Source of the DNA: Polyangiaceae bacterium
GTDB lineage: Bacteria > Myxococcota_A > Polyangia > Polyangiales > Polyangiaceae
Length of the DNA: 40,811 nucleotides
NCBI GenBank assembly: GCA_029261965.1
Contig: JAJDAH010000066.1
Location: 1 to 40,811 of the forward strand
Direction: 5' to 3'
This document shows, one piece after another, positions 1 through 9,100 of this stretch; the first letter of the stretch is position 1, and the number at the start of each line of letters is the position of its first letter. Under the pieces are notes generated by a model. It made no database searches. It had not been told where the DNA came from and worked only from the letters and a program-made list of their open reading frames with translations. The position numbers were made by a program, and so were the translations under genes.

Positions 1-414
1 TCGCGCGGCGGATGGATGGTGCTCGCGGGGGCTGCAGCGCTCGCAGCGGCAATCGCCTTGCTCTTGCTCTGGCCCCGCGCCGATGGTTCGGGAGACTCCG
101 CGGCCGCTCCGCCAACGGGTGAATCTTTTGCCCCGGCCACCACCGTCTCGTCGGCGTCGTCGGCCGCGCCAGCGGAAGAAGCCCCGACGGAAAAAGAGCC
201 ACCGTCGAGTGCTGCTGCGAAACCCGACGGTGGAACCGACGCGGCCGCTGCCGAAGCGAAGTCACCGCCGCTCCAGCCGACGCCGCGGGTCCGGGCCAAG
301 CCAAAGCCGAGCGTTGCGCCCAAGGCCGCCCCGAAGCCCGCTCCCAAGACGACGTCGAAGCCCGATCCGGAAGAGAAGCCGCCCCCCGTCGACATCTTCG
401 AGCGGCGGAAATAG
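1..414 (+). CDS. C-terminal part of a membrane-anchored protein, possibly a Ser/Thr protein kinase tail (5' end outside window)
   Basis: The reading frame is open from the first base, so the gene starts upstream. The visible part is one hydrophobic segment (about 18 residues, rich in Leu and Ala, ending in LLLLWPR), then about 100 residues rich in Pro, Ala, Lys and Ser, ending in DIFERRK. Many myxobacterial Ser/Thr kinases have this layout after the kinase domain: one transmembrane helix, a Pro/Ala/Lys linker and a short charged end. No kinase motif lies inside the window, so the kinase assignment is inference only. A TonB-like or other single-pass envelope protein is equally compatible with the sequence. 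It converges with the AAA+ operon, with only 8 bases between the two stops. Confidence 0.5.
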   Translation, partial: SRGGWMVLAGAAALAAAIALLLLWPRADGSGDSAAAPPTGESFAPATTVSSASSAAPAEEAPTEKEPPSSAAAKPDGGTDAAAAEAKSPPLQPTPRVRAKPKPSVAPKAAPKPAPKTTSKPDPEEKPPPVDIFERRK

Positions 415-422
415 TGGCTGCG

Positions 423-2702
423 CTACATCAGCACGCGCAAGCCAGTCTCTGAAGTCGTCACCCTTATGGTTCGATCCGCGAGCTTCGGTTGCCGCGAAAG
501 CTCGATGGCGATGGGAGTGATGACGTGCTCTTCGATGGCGCGTTTCAGGGGGCGAGCGCCATACTCGGGATCGTAGCCGAGCTCCGCGAGACGACTCTTG
601 GCGGCGTCGTCCACCTCGACCGTCAGGTTACGGCGCCGCAGCCCCTCGCGCTCACGGACCTTCTCCAGCTCGAGCTCGACGATGAGGCGGAGGGCATCGG
701 CCGAAATCTCGAGAAATGGAACGACGTCGTCGATGCGGTTGAAAAACTCGGGGCGAAAATGCTGCTTCACTGCCCGAAGCGATTGCTCGGGATCGCGGCT
801 TTGTTGTCCGAAGCCAGCGCGAGAAGCCCCTGACCCCAGGTTGCTCGTCATGACGATGAGCGCCATGCGAAAGTCCACGAGCCGACCTCCGAGAGAGGTC
901 ATCCTGCCCTCGCCGAGAACTCCGAGGAGCAAATCGAAGACCGCCGGGTGAGCCTTTTCGATTTCGTCGAGCAGAACGAGGCTCAGAGGGTTTCGCGAAA
1001 CTCGTTGAGCCAAGCTCGAGGATCCCTTTTCGTCGGCGAGCAGCCGTCCGGTCGAGTCAGCGAGCATGTACTCGCTCATGTCGAGCCGGATGAGGCGCTC
1101 GTCGCTCCCGAACATGAACCGAGCGAGCTGTTTTGCGAGCTCAGTCTTGCCGACTCCCGTCGGCCCGACGAAGAGCAGGCTACCGATCGGCTTTTCGGGA
1201 TCGTTCACGCCCGCCTTGAAGCGCGCCAGGACCTGCGCGGCGAGTCGGCAGGCCGAGTCTTGTCCGACCACTCCGGCTTGCAGCTCCACGCTCAGTGAAT
1301 CAGCGTCGCCGGTTTCGTCGTCGCTCAGCAGCTTTTCGGGCAACCCCGAATAACGTGAAAACAAGTGATCGGCGTCTCTGCCGCTGACCGTCCTGGTGCG
1401 CGCCGGCGTGGCTCTGCTCGTCGGGGCTTGTTTCTCGAGCCAGTCGAGGAACAGAAGCGCCTTGCCCGGAAATGCGACGTCCTTGCGAAAAAACGCCAGG
1501 TATCGAAGCAGCCGTCTCGTGGCATCGGGATGGAGGCGTGAGGGCGAGTGGTGTCGCTCTTGATACTCCGTGACGAGCGCCGCGGTCGCCTCCGGCGTCG
1601 TGGGTTCGAGCCGCACGACTCGGAAGCAGGCAAGGAGCGCCGGCGCGACGACCTGCAGACGTTGATATTCTTCGAACGTCGACTCCGCGATGAGTGCAAT
1701 CTCCCCGTTCCGAACGGCCGGCAGCATCAGATCCGCGATGGACGAAGCTCCGGATCTCTCTCGAGCCAACGCGCTCAGCCGGTCGACGTAGAGGAAGTGG
1801 CCTTCGTCGCGCAGCTCTTCGACGACGTTGAGGCAGCGCTCCTCCCACATGCCGAGGTAGGTCATGCCCGCCATGATGCGTTCGGCCGATGTCGCCCAAA
1901 CCTGCACGCCATCGAACGCCCCGCCTTCGCTGGTCCTGGCGGCCCGTCGGGCGAGCTCTCGCACCCACTCGGTTTTTCCGACCCCGGAAGGACCGACGAG
2001 CAGGACCGAGGTTTTTCGCTCCGGGGTCAGCACGGCGTCGTACGAGGCAGAGTCGGTGGTGCCGAAGTGCCGACCGAGCTTGCCCGCACGCGAGAGCACG
2101 CCCCAGTTTTCGGCGATTTGTCGAAGATGCGGGAACTCGTCGTACAGCTCGTCTTCCGCATGGAGCTTCCGCTTGCGATGGGCTTTCGGTGTCCACGTCG
2201 AGACGTACTCCCGAGTCGCTTCGCGGAACCCGAAGAGTGAGCCGCTGCTCTCCCCGGTCAGATCCGTCCCGATCGCCTGCCGCAGCACTTCCGGAGCCAT
2301 GCCGAGCTCCTCGAGTACGAACGTCCAGCCGAAGCGAGGCACCATCACCCGATAGCCTGCGGGGTCACCCCGTTTGCCGTCGGAGACCGCTGCCCACGCG
2401 TAGGTCACTTCGATCGGGATCTTGTTCTTTCCTATGATCCGACGTTTGCCCACGGTCGTCTGTGGTCGCACTTCGACGGTGACGTTCGCCGTGCGAACGT
2501 CAGCGAGCCAGAGGAATGACTCGAACGCTTCGAGGTCGTCGCCGATCCGTGTCGATAGCTCGGCATCGAGCTGCTCCAGAACGCTTTCTTCACTCGGACC
2601 GGTGGCTGAAATTCGAAGCCGCGTGCTCGTTCGAGGCATGAGCAACCCGGTCAAGAGGCCGCCGGCATCTCGGATGAAATAAACGCGGCACGAGCGCTTC
2701 AT
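423..2702 (-). CDS. ClpB-like double-AAA+ ATPase, third gene of the trio (no C-terminal extension)
   Basis: 759 residues. The ATG at 2702 overlaps the stop of the upstream ATPase gene (ATGA), which fixes the start; the frame stays open further upstream but reads as low-complexity Arg-rich shadow. Layout: unique N-terminal alpha/beta region (1-170); AAA-1 with Walker A GPSGVGKT (237-244), pore-loop motif GMTYLGMWEER (Tyr282) and Walker-B-like FLYVDR (303-308), with Arg where the catalytic Glu belongs; AAA-2 with GPTGVGKT (513-520), LLDEIEK (577-583), arginine finger Arg656 and sensor-2 GAR (715-717). The AAA-1 arginine-finger pair is absent (APALLACF). The AAA-2 GYVG pore loop is missing near 553-565, as are the Clp-N domain, coiled-coil middle domain and any ClpP-docking IGF/IGL loop. 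It ends just after AAA-2. Probably a cytoplasmic remodelling ATPase or a subunit of a mixed ring with the two upstream paralogues; the substrate is unknown. Confidence 0.88.
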   Translation of the reverse strand: MKRSCRVYFIRDAGGLLTGLLMPRTSTRLRISATGPSEESVLEQLDAELSTRIGDDLEAFESFLWLADVRTANVTVEVRPQTTVGKRRIIGKNKIPIEVTYAWAAVSDGKRGDPAGYRVMVPRFGWTFVLEELGMAPEVLRQAIGTDLTGESSGSLFGFREATREYVSTWTPKAHRKRKLHAEDELYDEFPHLRQIAENWGVLSRAGKLGRHFGTTDSASYDAVLTPERKTSVLLVGPSGVGKTEWVRELARRAARTSEGGAFDGVQVWATSAERIMAGMTYLGMWEERCLNVVEELRDEGHFLYVDRLSALARERSGASSIADLMLPAVRNGEIALIAESTFEEYQRLQVVAPALLACFRVVRLEPTTPEATAALVTEYQERHHSPSRLHPDATRRLLRYLAFFRKDVAFPGKALLFLDWLEKQAPTSRATPARTRTVSGRDADHLFSRYSGLPEKLLSDDETGDADSLSVELQAGVVGQDSACRLAAQVLARFKAGVNDPEKPIGSLLFVGPTGVGKTELAKQLARFMFGSDERLIRLDMSEYMLADSTGRLLADEKGSSSLAQRVSRNPLSLVLLDEIEKAHPAVFDLLLGVLGEGRMTSLGGRLVDFRMALIVMTSNLGSGASRAGFGQQSRDPEQSLRAVKQHFRPEFFNRIDDVVPFLEISADALRLIVELELEKVREREGLRRRNLTVEVDDAAKSRLAELGYDPEYGARPLKRAIEEHVITPIAIELSRQPKLADRTIRVTTSETGLRVLM

Positions 2703-5700
2703 GGCGTGGACCTGCGAGTCGTCGATCGGCCGGCATCGAGCAACCAGAAATCGCGAAGCAGCTCCCCGAGGTCGCGCACGCGACGACTTGCCGCGTGCGC
2801 GAGTCGGTAGTCCTCGATGGACGCCGTGGCGGGCCCACCCTCGGCCGGGTCGAAAATGATGGTCCGCACGATCGGTAGGAGCGCGGCCGGATTCGGGGGC
2901 AGGGATCCGGAGGCTTCGAGTGCTCGTTCGAACGCCCGACGCGCGCGTTTGTGTTCTTCCAGGATACCTCTCGGGTCGTGGCTGCCTGCGAGTACTCGCA
3001 CCCGAACGATTTCCGGCCCGACGCCGACTGCGCGGCGAACGTGGCAACCATGTTCCCCCGCCAAGAGCGCCGTGACGCCGGGGCCTAGCAGTCGCAAAGC
3101 GAGCTGCCGGGGGCGCGCTTCCAAGAGATCGGAGAGCTCACCCATCGTGCTCGCGGTTTCCTGCCGTCCGTCGCCGAGGGTTGCGGCGGCGCCGTCGAGT
3201 CGCCCTCGGCTCGAGGCGTAGGCACGTGCCAACCACTCGAGTAGTCCTGGGTTGCCGCGCGAGAAGCGTCGGGACTCGTGCTGGGCGGCAAGCCGGAGAA
3301 GCTCGAGTGAGCAGACGTGTTGGTCCTGCTGCTCGACTCGATCGAGCATGCCGGCGAGCAGGCGAACTTCGGCGAGATCGCCGAGCAGGCGCTGCTGCTT
3401 TTTGCCGGGACGCACTCGCTCGGCCTCGCCAACGAGACGGCTCGGACGTTGCTCGCTTCGGTCGCGACGTTTCCCGAAGCTGGCGCCGAGAGTCGAATAG
3501 TCGTCGGCGGCTACCGCCTCGCCCGCTCGGCGCTTTCGCTGGCGTTCGACGGCTTGTAGCCGAGCGTCGCGTGTCGCGTGCGATTCGAGTCGTCGCCGAA
3601 GACGAGAAATGTGAGCGACGACGGCGTCGAGCGAGAACAATCGGTCGGCAGCCCCCTCGTCGCCGAGCCGGAACCCGGCGAGCTCGCGACTCAGCTGAGC
3701 CCCGAGGTCCTCGAATCGGCCGTCGGTTTCTATCTGCCGGAGCTCTTCGAGCGCGTCGGGAACGAACCGTTCGAGCTCGAAAGGGTCCGCCGAGAGAAGC
3801 GGCTCCACGTCGCCCGCGCCGGACACCGTCTCGGCTTCGGCGAGTGCCTCGGCGTAGACGCCGACGCCGTCCTCTCGCTGATGTAGCCACAAGAGCTTCA
3901 TCGCCGCCGCACCGTCGCTGACCAGGGTGCGCGCCAAGACATCGCCCACATTCCGGTCGATGTGTCGCTTGACGGCCCGCGCCCCGTACTCGTGGCTGTA
4001 CCCATCCTCGACGACACGGTCGACGACGGCGTCGGTCACCCGCACGAAGACGTTGCGCTCGGTGAGCCCAGGCCTCGCTGCCAACTTGGCGAGCTCCTTG
4101 CGGGCGATGTCGCGCGCCGTCGATCTCTCGAGCGGTCGGAAAGCGACGACGCGATCGATTCGATTGAAGAGCTCCGGTGCGAAAAATTCGCGCACCGCCT
4201 TGCTCACGTCTTGACTGACGCTGTCGGGATCCGAAGCGAAGCCGCGGATTCTACGCTCGCCGCTTCCGAGGTTGCTCGTCATGATGATGACGGTGTGGGT
4301 GAAGTCGGCCACGGTGCCGGTTGCGTCGGTCAGGCGCGCGTCGTCGAACAGCTGCAGCATGAGATTGAGAACCGAGGGGTGCGCTTTTTCGATTTCGTCG
4401 AACAAAAGCACGCTGAAAGGTTGCGCGCGCACGGCGCGGGTCAGCTTTCCTTCGGGGTTGGCTCGATCGCCGATGAGCTGGCCCGGAGCGTCCAGGGTAT
4501 TGAGCTCTCCCATGTCGAAGCGCACGAGGCGGTTCGACTGCCCGTACAGATATTCCGCGATGCACTTGGCGAGCTCGGTTTTTCCGGTACCGGTGGGGCC
4601 GGTGAACAGGAAAACACCGTAAGGGCGCCCCGGCTCGGAGGTCTTGGCTCTGACGCCCAAAACGAGGTCCGCGGCGGCGTCGAGCGCGGTCGGTTGACCC
4701 ATGATCTGTTGGCCGAGCTCGCGAACTAGAGTGCTCGGCTCGAGCGGGTGCGCGGCCACGAGCAGTGTCTCGGGTAGCCCCGTCTGGCGAGAGAAGTACC
4801 CAATGACGTCGCGAGGCTCGATCGCGGGCTCGTCGTCTTCGTCGTCGTTGCGTCGCTCGCCAGCGCGCTCCCTGGCTAGCGCGTCGAGGGGGCCAAGAGC
4901 CTTGCCTGGAAACGCCGATCCTGTTGTCAGCGTGCTCGCGGCGCTCGCGATCGAACGAAAGCAACGAGAGTCGAACGCGACGTCGAGCTCGCGTTCGAGC
5001 CGACGGCTACCGTGCAGCATCACGCCGAGGGTTTGAGGTTCCGTCGTCGGCTCGACGCGGACCCGTGCGAAGGTGGCGGCGAAACCCGGCGCGTCGTGTT
5101 CGAGCACCGAGAGCTGTTCCGGCGTGCATTCGCCGATGAGCAGGAGGTCCCGGCGGGCCAAGGGCCCCCGGAAAAAATCCGCCAGCGAGCGTTCGCTGAC
5201 GGTCGTTCGCCCGATGCTGCCCCAAGCGTGCACGTCGTCCGCCCACAGGACGAGCTTCTTCTTTCGCGCTCGTTGGAGCAGTGCCATGCACCGGGCTTCC
5301 CATTGGCCCACGTAGGACATGCCGGCGATGATGTGGCGACCACGCAGGCTGAGCACGTTGTGTACTCGGTCGAGGTTTTGATGCGCCGCAAAGTCGTCAG
5401 AGTGGAGCAGATCGCTGACCGCTCGAGCGATGACCGTGGACTTGCCGCTGCCCGGCGGGCCCACGACGAGAACCGGCGCCTTCAGGGTGCCGCACAACAA
5501 CTGCTGTAGCCGGCTCCGGTAGGGTTCACGCGCCAAGCCGGTCGGCAGCTTGCCTTCCGCCGCCCGCGCGGTCTGGTTGACCGCGACGCGCAACAGCTCG
5601 TCCAGGCGTGCCGAGTGCCCGGCGGTCGTCTGCTCCACATCGGGTTTGTCGTTCAAGAGGTCGAGCAAGCTCGGCGGATCGACGTCGAAACGAATGGTGA

Positions 5701-6169
5701 CGAGCTTGTCGCTCGGCTCGGCTTTTAGAAAATCGAGGTCCTCTTCGGGGTCGAGCGTCCGGCCGTAGGCCCGCCGCACCTGTTCGGAGAGCGGGGTGTC
5801 CTCGCGCACCTCGAACCAGCGGGTGGGGTGTAGCGGGTGATAACCCACCTCGAGCAGCCGTTCGGCTCCAGCAGCGCGCCGCTCGAGCACGACGGGGAAT
5901 ACGCCAGCGGTCCGCCGCTTTTCGGGGCCATCGCGTAACGTGAGCTCGACGTGCACGCGCTCTAGACGCCGCCCAGGGGGCACGACGAGTCGGCAGAGGT
6001 GCTTTCGATCGAGTTTTTTCACCTCTCGGCGAATTCGCTCGATGGTTCGCAAACGGGCCTTTCCGGGATCTCTCGACCCGGTTGCCCAGCCGAACAGACC
6101 AGGCACGACCGGGGCGAGGCGCCAAGTGGACGACCGCTTGCATTGGTAGAGGCTGACGGCGATTTGCAT
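2699..6169 (-). CDS. ClpB-like double-AAA+ ATPase with release-factor-like C-terminal extension, second gene of the trio
   Basis: 1156 residues. The ATG at 6169 lies 3 bases after the stop of the first ATPase gene, with only a weak Shine-Dalgarno, so translational coupling is likely. Residues 1-220 are a unique N-terminal region. AAA-1 has GPPGSGKS (237-244), GMSYVGQWEAR with pore Tyr286, and VLWADDVH where the Walker-B pair is Asp-Asp instead of Asp-Glu; its arginine fingers are replaced (APGFAATF). AAA-2 is canonical: GPTGTGKT (524-531), FDEIEK (590-595), arginine finger Arg670 and sensor-2 GAR (729-731). The GYVG pore loop is replaced by a stretch around GDRANPEG (567-574). Residues 800-1143 form an extension whose order of features resembles RF2: N-terminal helices, a PCRF-like strand with GEHGCHV (1038-1044), then an RF-like end beginning VRTIIFDP (1101-1108). 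GGQ is absent. The extension reading is inference from pattern. The stop overlaps the next ATPase start. Confidence 0.88.
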   Translation of the reverse strand: MQIAVSLYQCKRSSTWRLAPVVPGLFGWATGSRDPGKARLRTIERIRREVKKLDRKHLCRLVVPPGRRLERVHVELTLRDGPEKRRTAGVFPVVLERRAAGAERLLEVGYHPLHPTRWFEVREDTPLSEQVRRAYGRTLDPEEDLDFLKAEPSDKLVTIRFDVDPPSLLDLLNDKPDVEQTTAGHSARLDELLRVAVNQTARAAEGKLPTGLAREPYRSRLQQLLCGTLKAPVLVVGPPGSGKSTVIARAVSDLLHSDDFAAHQNLDRVHNVLSLRGRHIIAGMSYVGQWEARCMALLQRARKKKLVLWADDVHAWGSIGRTTVSERSLADFFRGPLARRDLLLIGECTPEQLSVLEHDAPGFAATFARVRVEPTTEPQTLGVMLHGSRRLERELDVAFDSRCFRSIASAASTLTTGSAFPGKALGPLDALARERAGERRNDDEDDEPAIEPRDVIGYFSRQTGLPETLLVAAHPLEPSTLVRELGQQIMGQPTALDAAADLVLGVRAKTSEPGRPYGVFLFTGPTGTGKTELAKCIAEYLYGQSNRLVRFDMGELNTLDAPGQLIGDRANPEGKLTRAVRAQPFSVLLFDEIEKAHPSVLNLMLQLFDDARLTDATGTVADFTHTVIIMTSNLGSGERRIRGFASDPDSVSQDVSKAVREFFAPELFNRIDRVVAFRPLERSTARDIARKELAKLAARPGLTERNVFVRVTDAVVDRVVEDGYSHEYGARAVKRHIDRNVGDVLARTLVSDGAAAMKLLWLHQREDGVGVYAEALAEAETVSGAGDVEPLLSADPFELERFVPDALEELRQIETDGRFEDLGAQLSRELAGFRLGDEGAADRLFSLDAVVAHISRLRRRLESHATRDARLQAVERQRKRRAGEAVAADDYSTLGASFGKRRDRSEQRPSRLVGEAERVRPGKKQQRLLGDLAEVRLLAGMLDRVEQQDQHVCSLELLRLAAQHESRRFSRGNPGLLEWLARAYASSRGRLDGAAATLGDGRQETASTMGELSDLLEARPRQLALRLLGPGVTALLAGEHGCHVRRAVGVGPEIVRVRVLAGSHDPRGILEEHKRARRAFERALEASGSLPPNPAALLPIVRTIIFDPAEGGPATASIEDYRLAHAASRRVRDLGELLRDFWLLDAGRSTTRRSTP

Positions 6170-6172
6170 GGC

Positions 6173-9100
6173 TCAGCCCGGCGGCAAGTACGGATCGCCG
6201 CCCTCGGCCACGTCAACCACCCAATCGAACACCAACTCCTCCCAGCGCCGAAACAGATCTCCGGCTACGAGGCCGTCGAGGAACAGGTCGGCGTCGTCGG
6301 TGCGCGCCTTTCCCGGATCCTCGCCGAACGAAACGCGTAGCGGTTGACGCACCCCGACTTCGCGGTCGAACGTCGGCGCCAGCGCGGGCGTTTTCCAGTC
6401 TTCCTCGTCGATCTGCCAGCGCGGGCGTGCGAGACGAACCCACAGCTCTTCGTGATCTTGCTCGGAGTGGTAGCGATATCTTCCGACGGCGAAGGAAAGC
6501 AACGCGCCGGCGGCGGGCCCCTTGACGCGCACCATGAGGCTGGAAAACGGCCGCTCGGAATTGGGGCCCCCATGACGCTCGACGAACTCGTTGGGGGTGA
6601 GCGGCGGACCCCACCGTCGCTTTTTCATCGTGGGCCAAACCTGCTCGGGTTTTCGTTCGCCGCGATCCACGTGGACGAGGCCTTGCCAGCCCCGAGCGTC
6701 GAGCGAGGCCAGAAGGGCGTCGGTCCAAGAGCGGAGTGCTCCGCCTTCGTCGAGGTCGTGGGCGATGAGAGCGATCTCGTTTTCTTGGCTCGTTGCCAAG
6801 AGAGCGGCGACGAGATGTCGACGAAACCGCTGGAACGCGGCGTCGGCTTCCGTCTCGAAAAACTTGGGTTCGTCGTTGTCGTAGACCGATCCGACAACTA
6901 GCTCCTCGATGGATTCGAGCTCCTGGTGAGCCTCGTCGAGCGGCCTCAGGATTTCCTGCAGGCTCCCGTGCTCGATCGAGAGGCGGCCGAGCAGTGTGTC
7001 CATTCCGCTCGTCTGGCGTCGCGCTCGACGGCGGGAGCCGCGATTGAGTTCGACCGCGATTTCTCCCAAACGTTCGCGAAGTGCGGTGATAGGTGGGAGC
7101 CTCGACCACCGCATCGTCTGCCGACGTTTGGCGCTGATGGCGACGACTCCGGTCAAGTCTGTGAGCTCGCGTCGACGCTTGCGGCGCATGACACGAAAGC
7201 TGAGGCCGCCGCGCTCGAGTCGGAGGAGCTCTTCCGAGAGCGCTGGCTCGCCGGATTCTTGGCAGAGCTCCTTGTTTTCGAGCTCTCGGCTCGCGCTGTG
7301 CACCGCGATCAGCTGACCGGACGCTGACGCGCCGAGCTGGGCGACGAGGTGCGAGATGGGCGCCGTCAGCGCCTGTTCCAGGTGGCGCCGCAGTCCGCGC
7401 GCTCCATAGTCGGGCGAAAACCCGTCATCGGAGAGTGCGGCGATCGCGTCGTCGGCGACCCAGACGCGAATGCCTTGCTCTTCGAAGCCGACCCGGCGAG
7501 CAATCCGGTCGGTGGACAGTTTGGCTACATCGTGAATCTGCTCGCGGGTCAAGCTCGAGAAACAGACGATTGTGTCGAGTCGGTTGAGGAACTCCGGGCG
7601 GAAGTGCTCTCGAACCTGCTGCATGTAGTAGTTGGCATCGTCGACTTCCGCGCCGCCGAAGCCCAATACGGAGCCGCGGTGTTGCGCCCCCAGATTGCTC
7701 GTCATCACGATGATGGAGTTCTTGAAGTACGCTACGCGCCCTTCGGCGTCGCTCAGCCGGCCCTCGCCACACACTTGCAGCAGTAGGTCGAACACGGCGG
7801 GGCTCGCCTTCTCGATCTCGTCCAGCAACAGCACGCTGAACGGCTGCTCGCGGATCCGACGGGTGAGCACGCCATCGGCGTGGTCGGTTCCCCGGATGAG
7901 GCGATCGGCGGCGTACGCGTCCGAGTACTCGCTCATGTCGAAGCGCGCGAGGCGTTCGGCAGAACCGAACAAGAACCGCGCGAGCGCCTTGGCGAGCTCG
8001 GTCTTACCGACACCGGTCGGACCGACGAACAGGAACGTGCTGAGCGGCTTCGCGCCGGGCTGCAGCCCCGCTTTGACCGCGCACAGGGTCTCGGCGACGC
8101 GACGAACGGCGCTCTCCTGTCCGACCAGTCCTCGGCGGAATGTCTCCTCCACACGTTCGAGCAACAGGCTGCGTTCATCCCGCAGTAGGAACTCCGGCAC
8201 GCCGGTCTTCACGCTGACGTGGCGCAGCACGTCGTCCGTGCGGAGCTCGAGCGGCCCGTCGGTCTGGCCCTCCGCTCGGCGAGCGGCAACGAGCTCTTCG
8301 ACGAGTGCTACGGCCTTGCCAGGGAGAGACCGGTAGGGCTCGTAGCGCTCGACGAGGTCCACCACCAGCGGAATGGCCGCTGGCTCGAGCGCCGGGTGCT
8401 CTCGGCGTCTCGCGGCTTGCCCGCGGGCTTCGAGCACATCGATGGTTTGGGCGCGGTCGAGCGCCTCGGCACTGATGCGGTGCAAATGGCTGAAGAATCC
8501 GACGTGCCGATGTTGAAGGCGGTCGTACTGCTCCGGATCGAGCTCGCCGACGATGCGCACACGGCCGCGTTCGATGTAGCGCTGCATGGCTCCGGCGATG
8601 TCCTCGTACCCGCCGGACTGGCCAGCAAAGAGGTCGTCGAACGCCTCGAAGTACAGCACCACGTCGAGAAGCTCGACGGCTTTCATGACGTCGTCGACTC
8701 GCTGTTCGAGTTGGCCGACGAATGACTGCCCGGCCACGAGCTCGGCCCCGCTGGTGCGGTGAACCTCGCGCCCGAGCCCTCGGGACGCCGCTCGCATGAG
8801 CGCGGACTTGCCGCCGCCGGCGGGACCGACGAGCGCTACGCTCGAGCGAGACGGAGACTCTAGCAGCGAACGCAATCCCGCGATGTCGCGGTGGAGGACC
8901 TCGTCGTCCCCGGGTTTCAAGAGTTGTGCGACGGAGGCGAGGAGCTTCCTCGCGGCGCGGAGCTTCTGCCGCTCGGCCCTCGCCCGGCGAGTGCTTTCTC
9001 GCTCCTTGCCCGCCTCGCGGTCGACTTCTACCCCGAGGCGCTCGAGCTCGAACGACGTCGTGGGCAGCAGGTCGAAGTAGTCGGCGCCGCCGATGTCACT

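Noticed and set aside
2703-3047. Extension of the third ATPase to an upstream start at 3047 (874 residues)
   Set aside because: The extra 115 residues are Arg/Pro-rich antisense-like sequence inside the preceding ATPase gene; the ATGA overlap at 2702 is the natural start.
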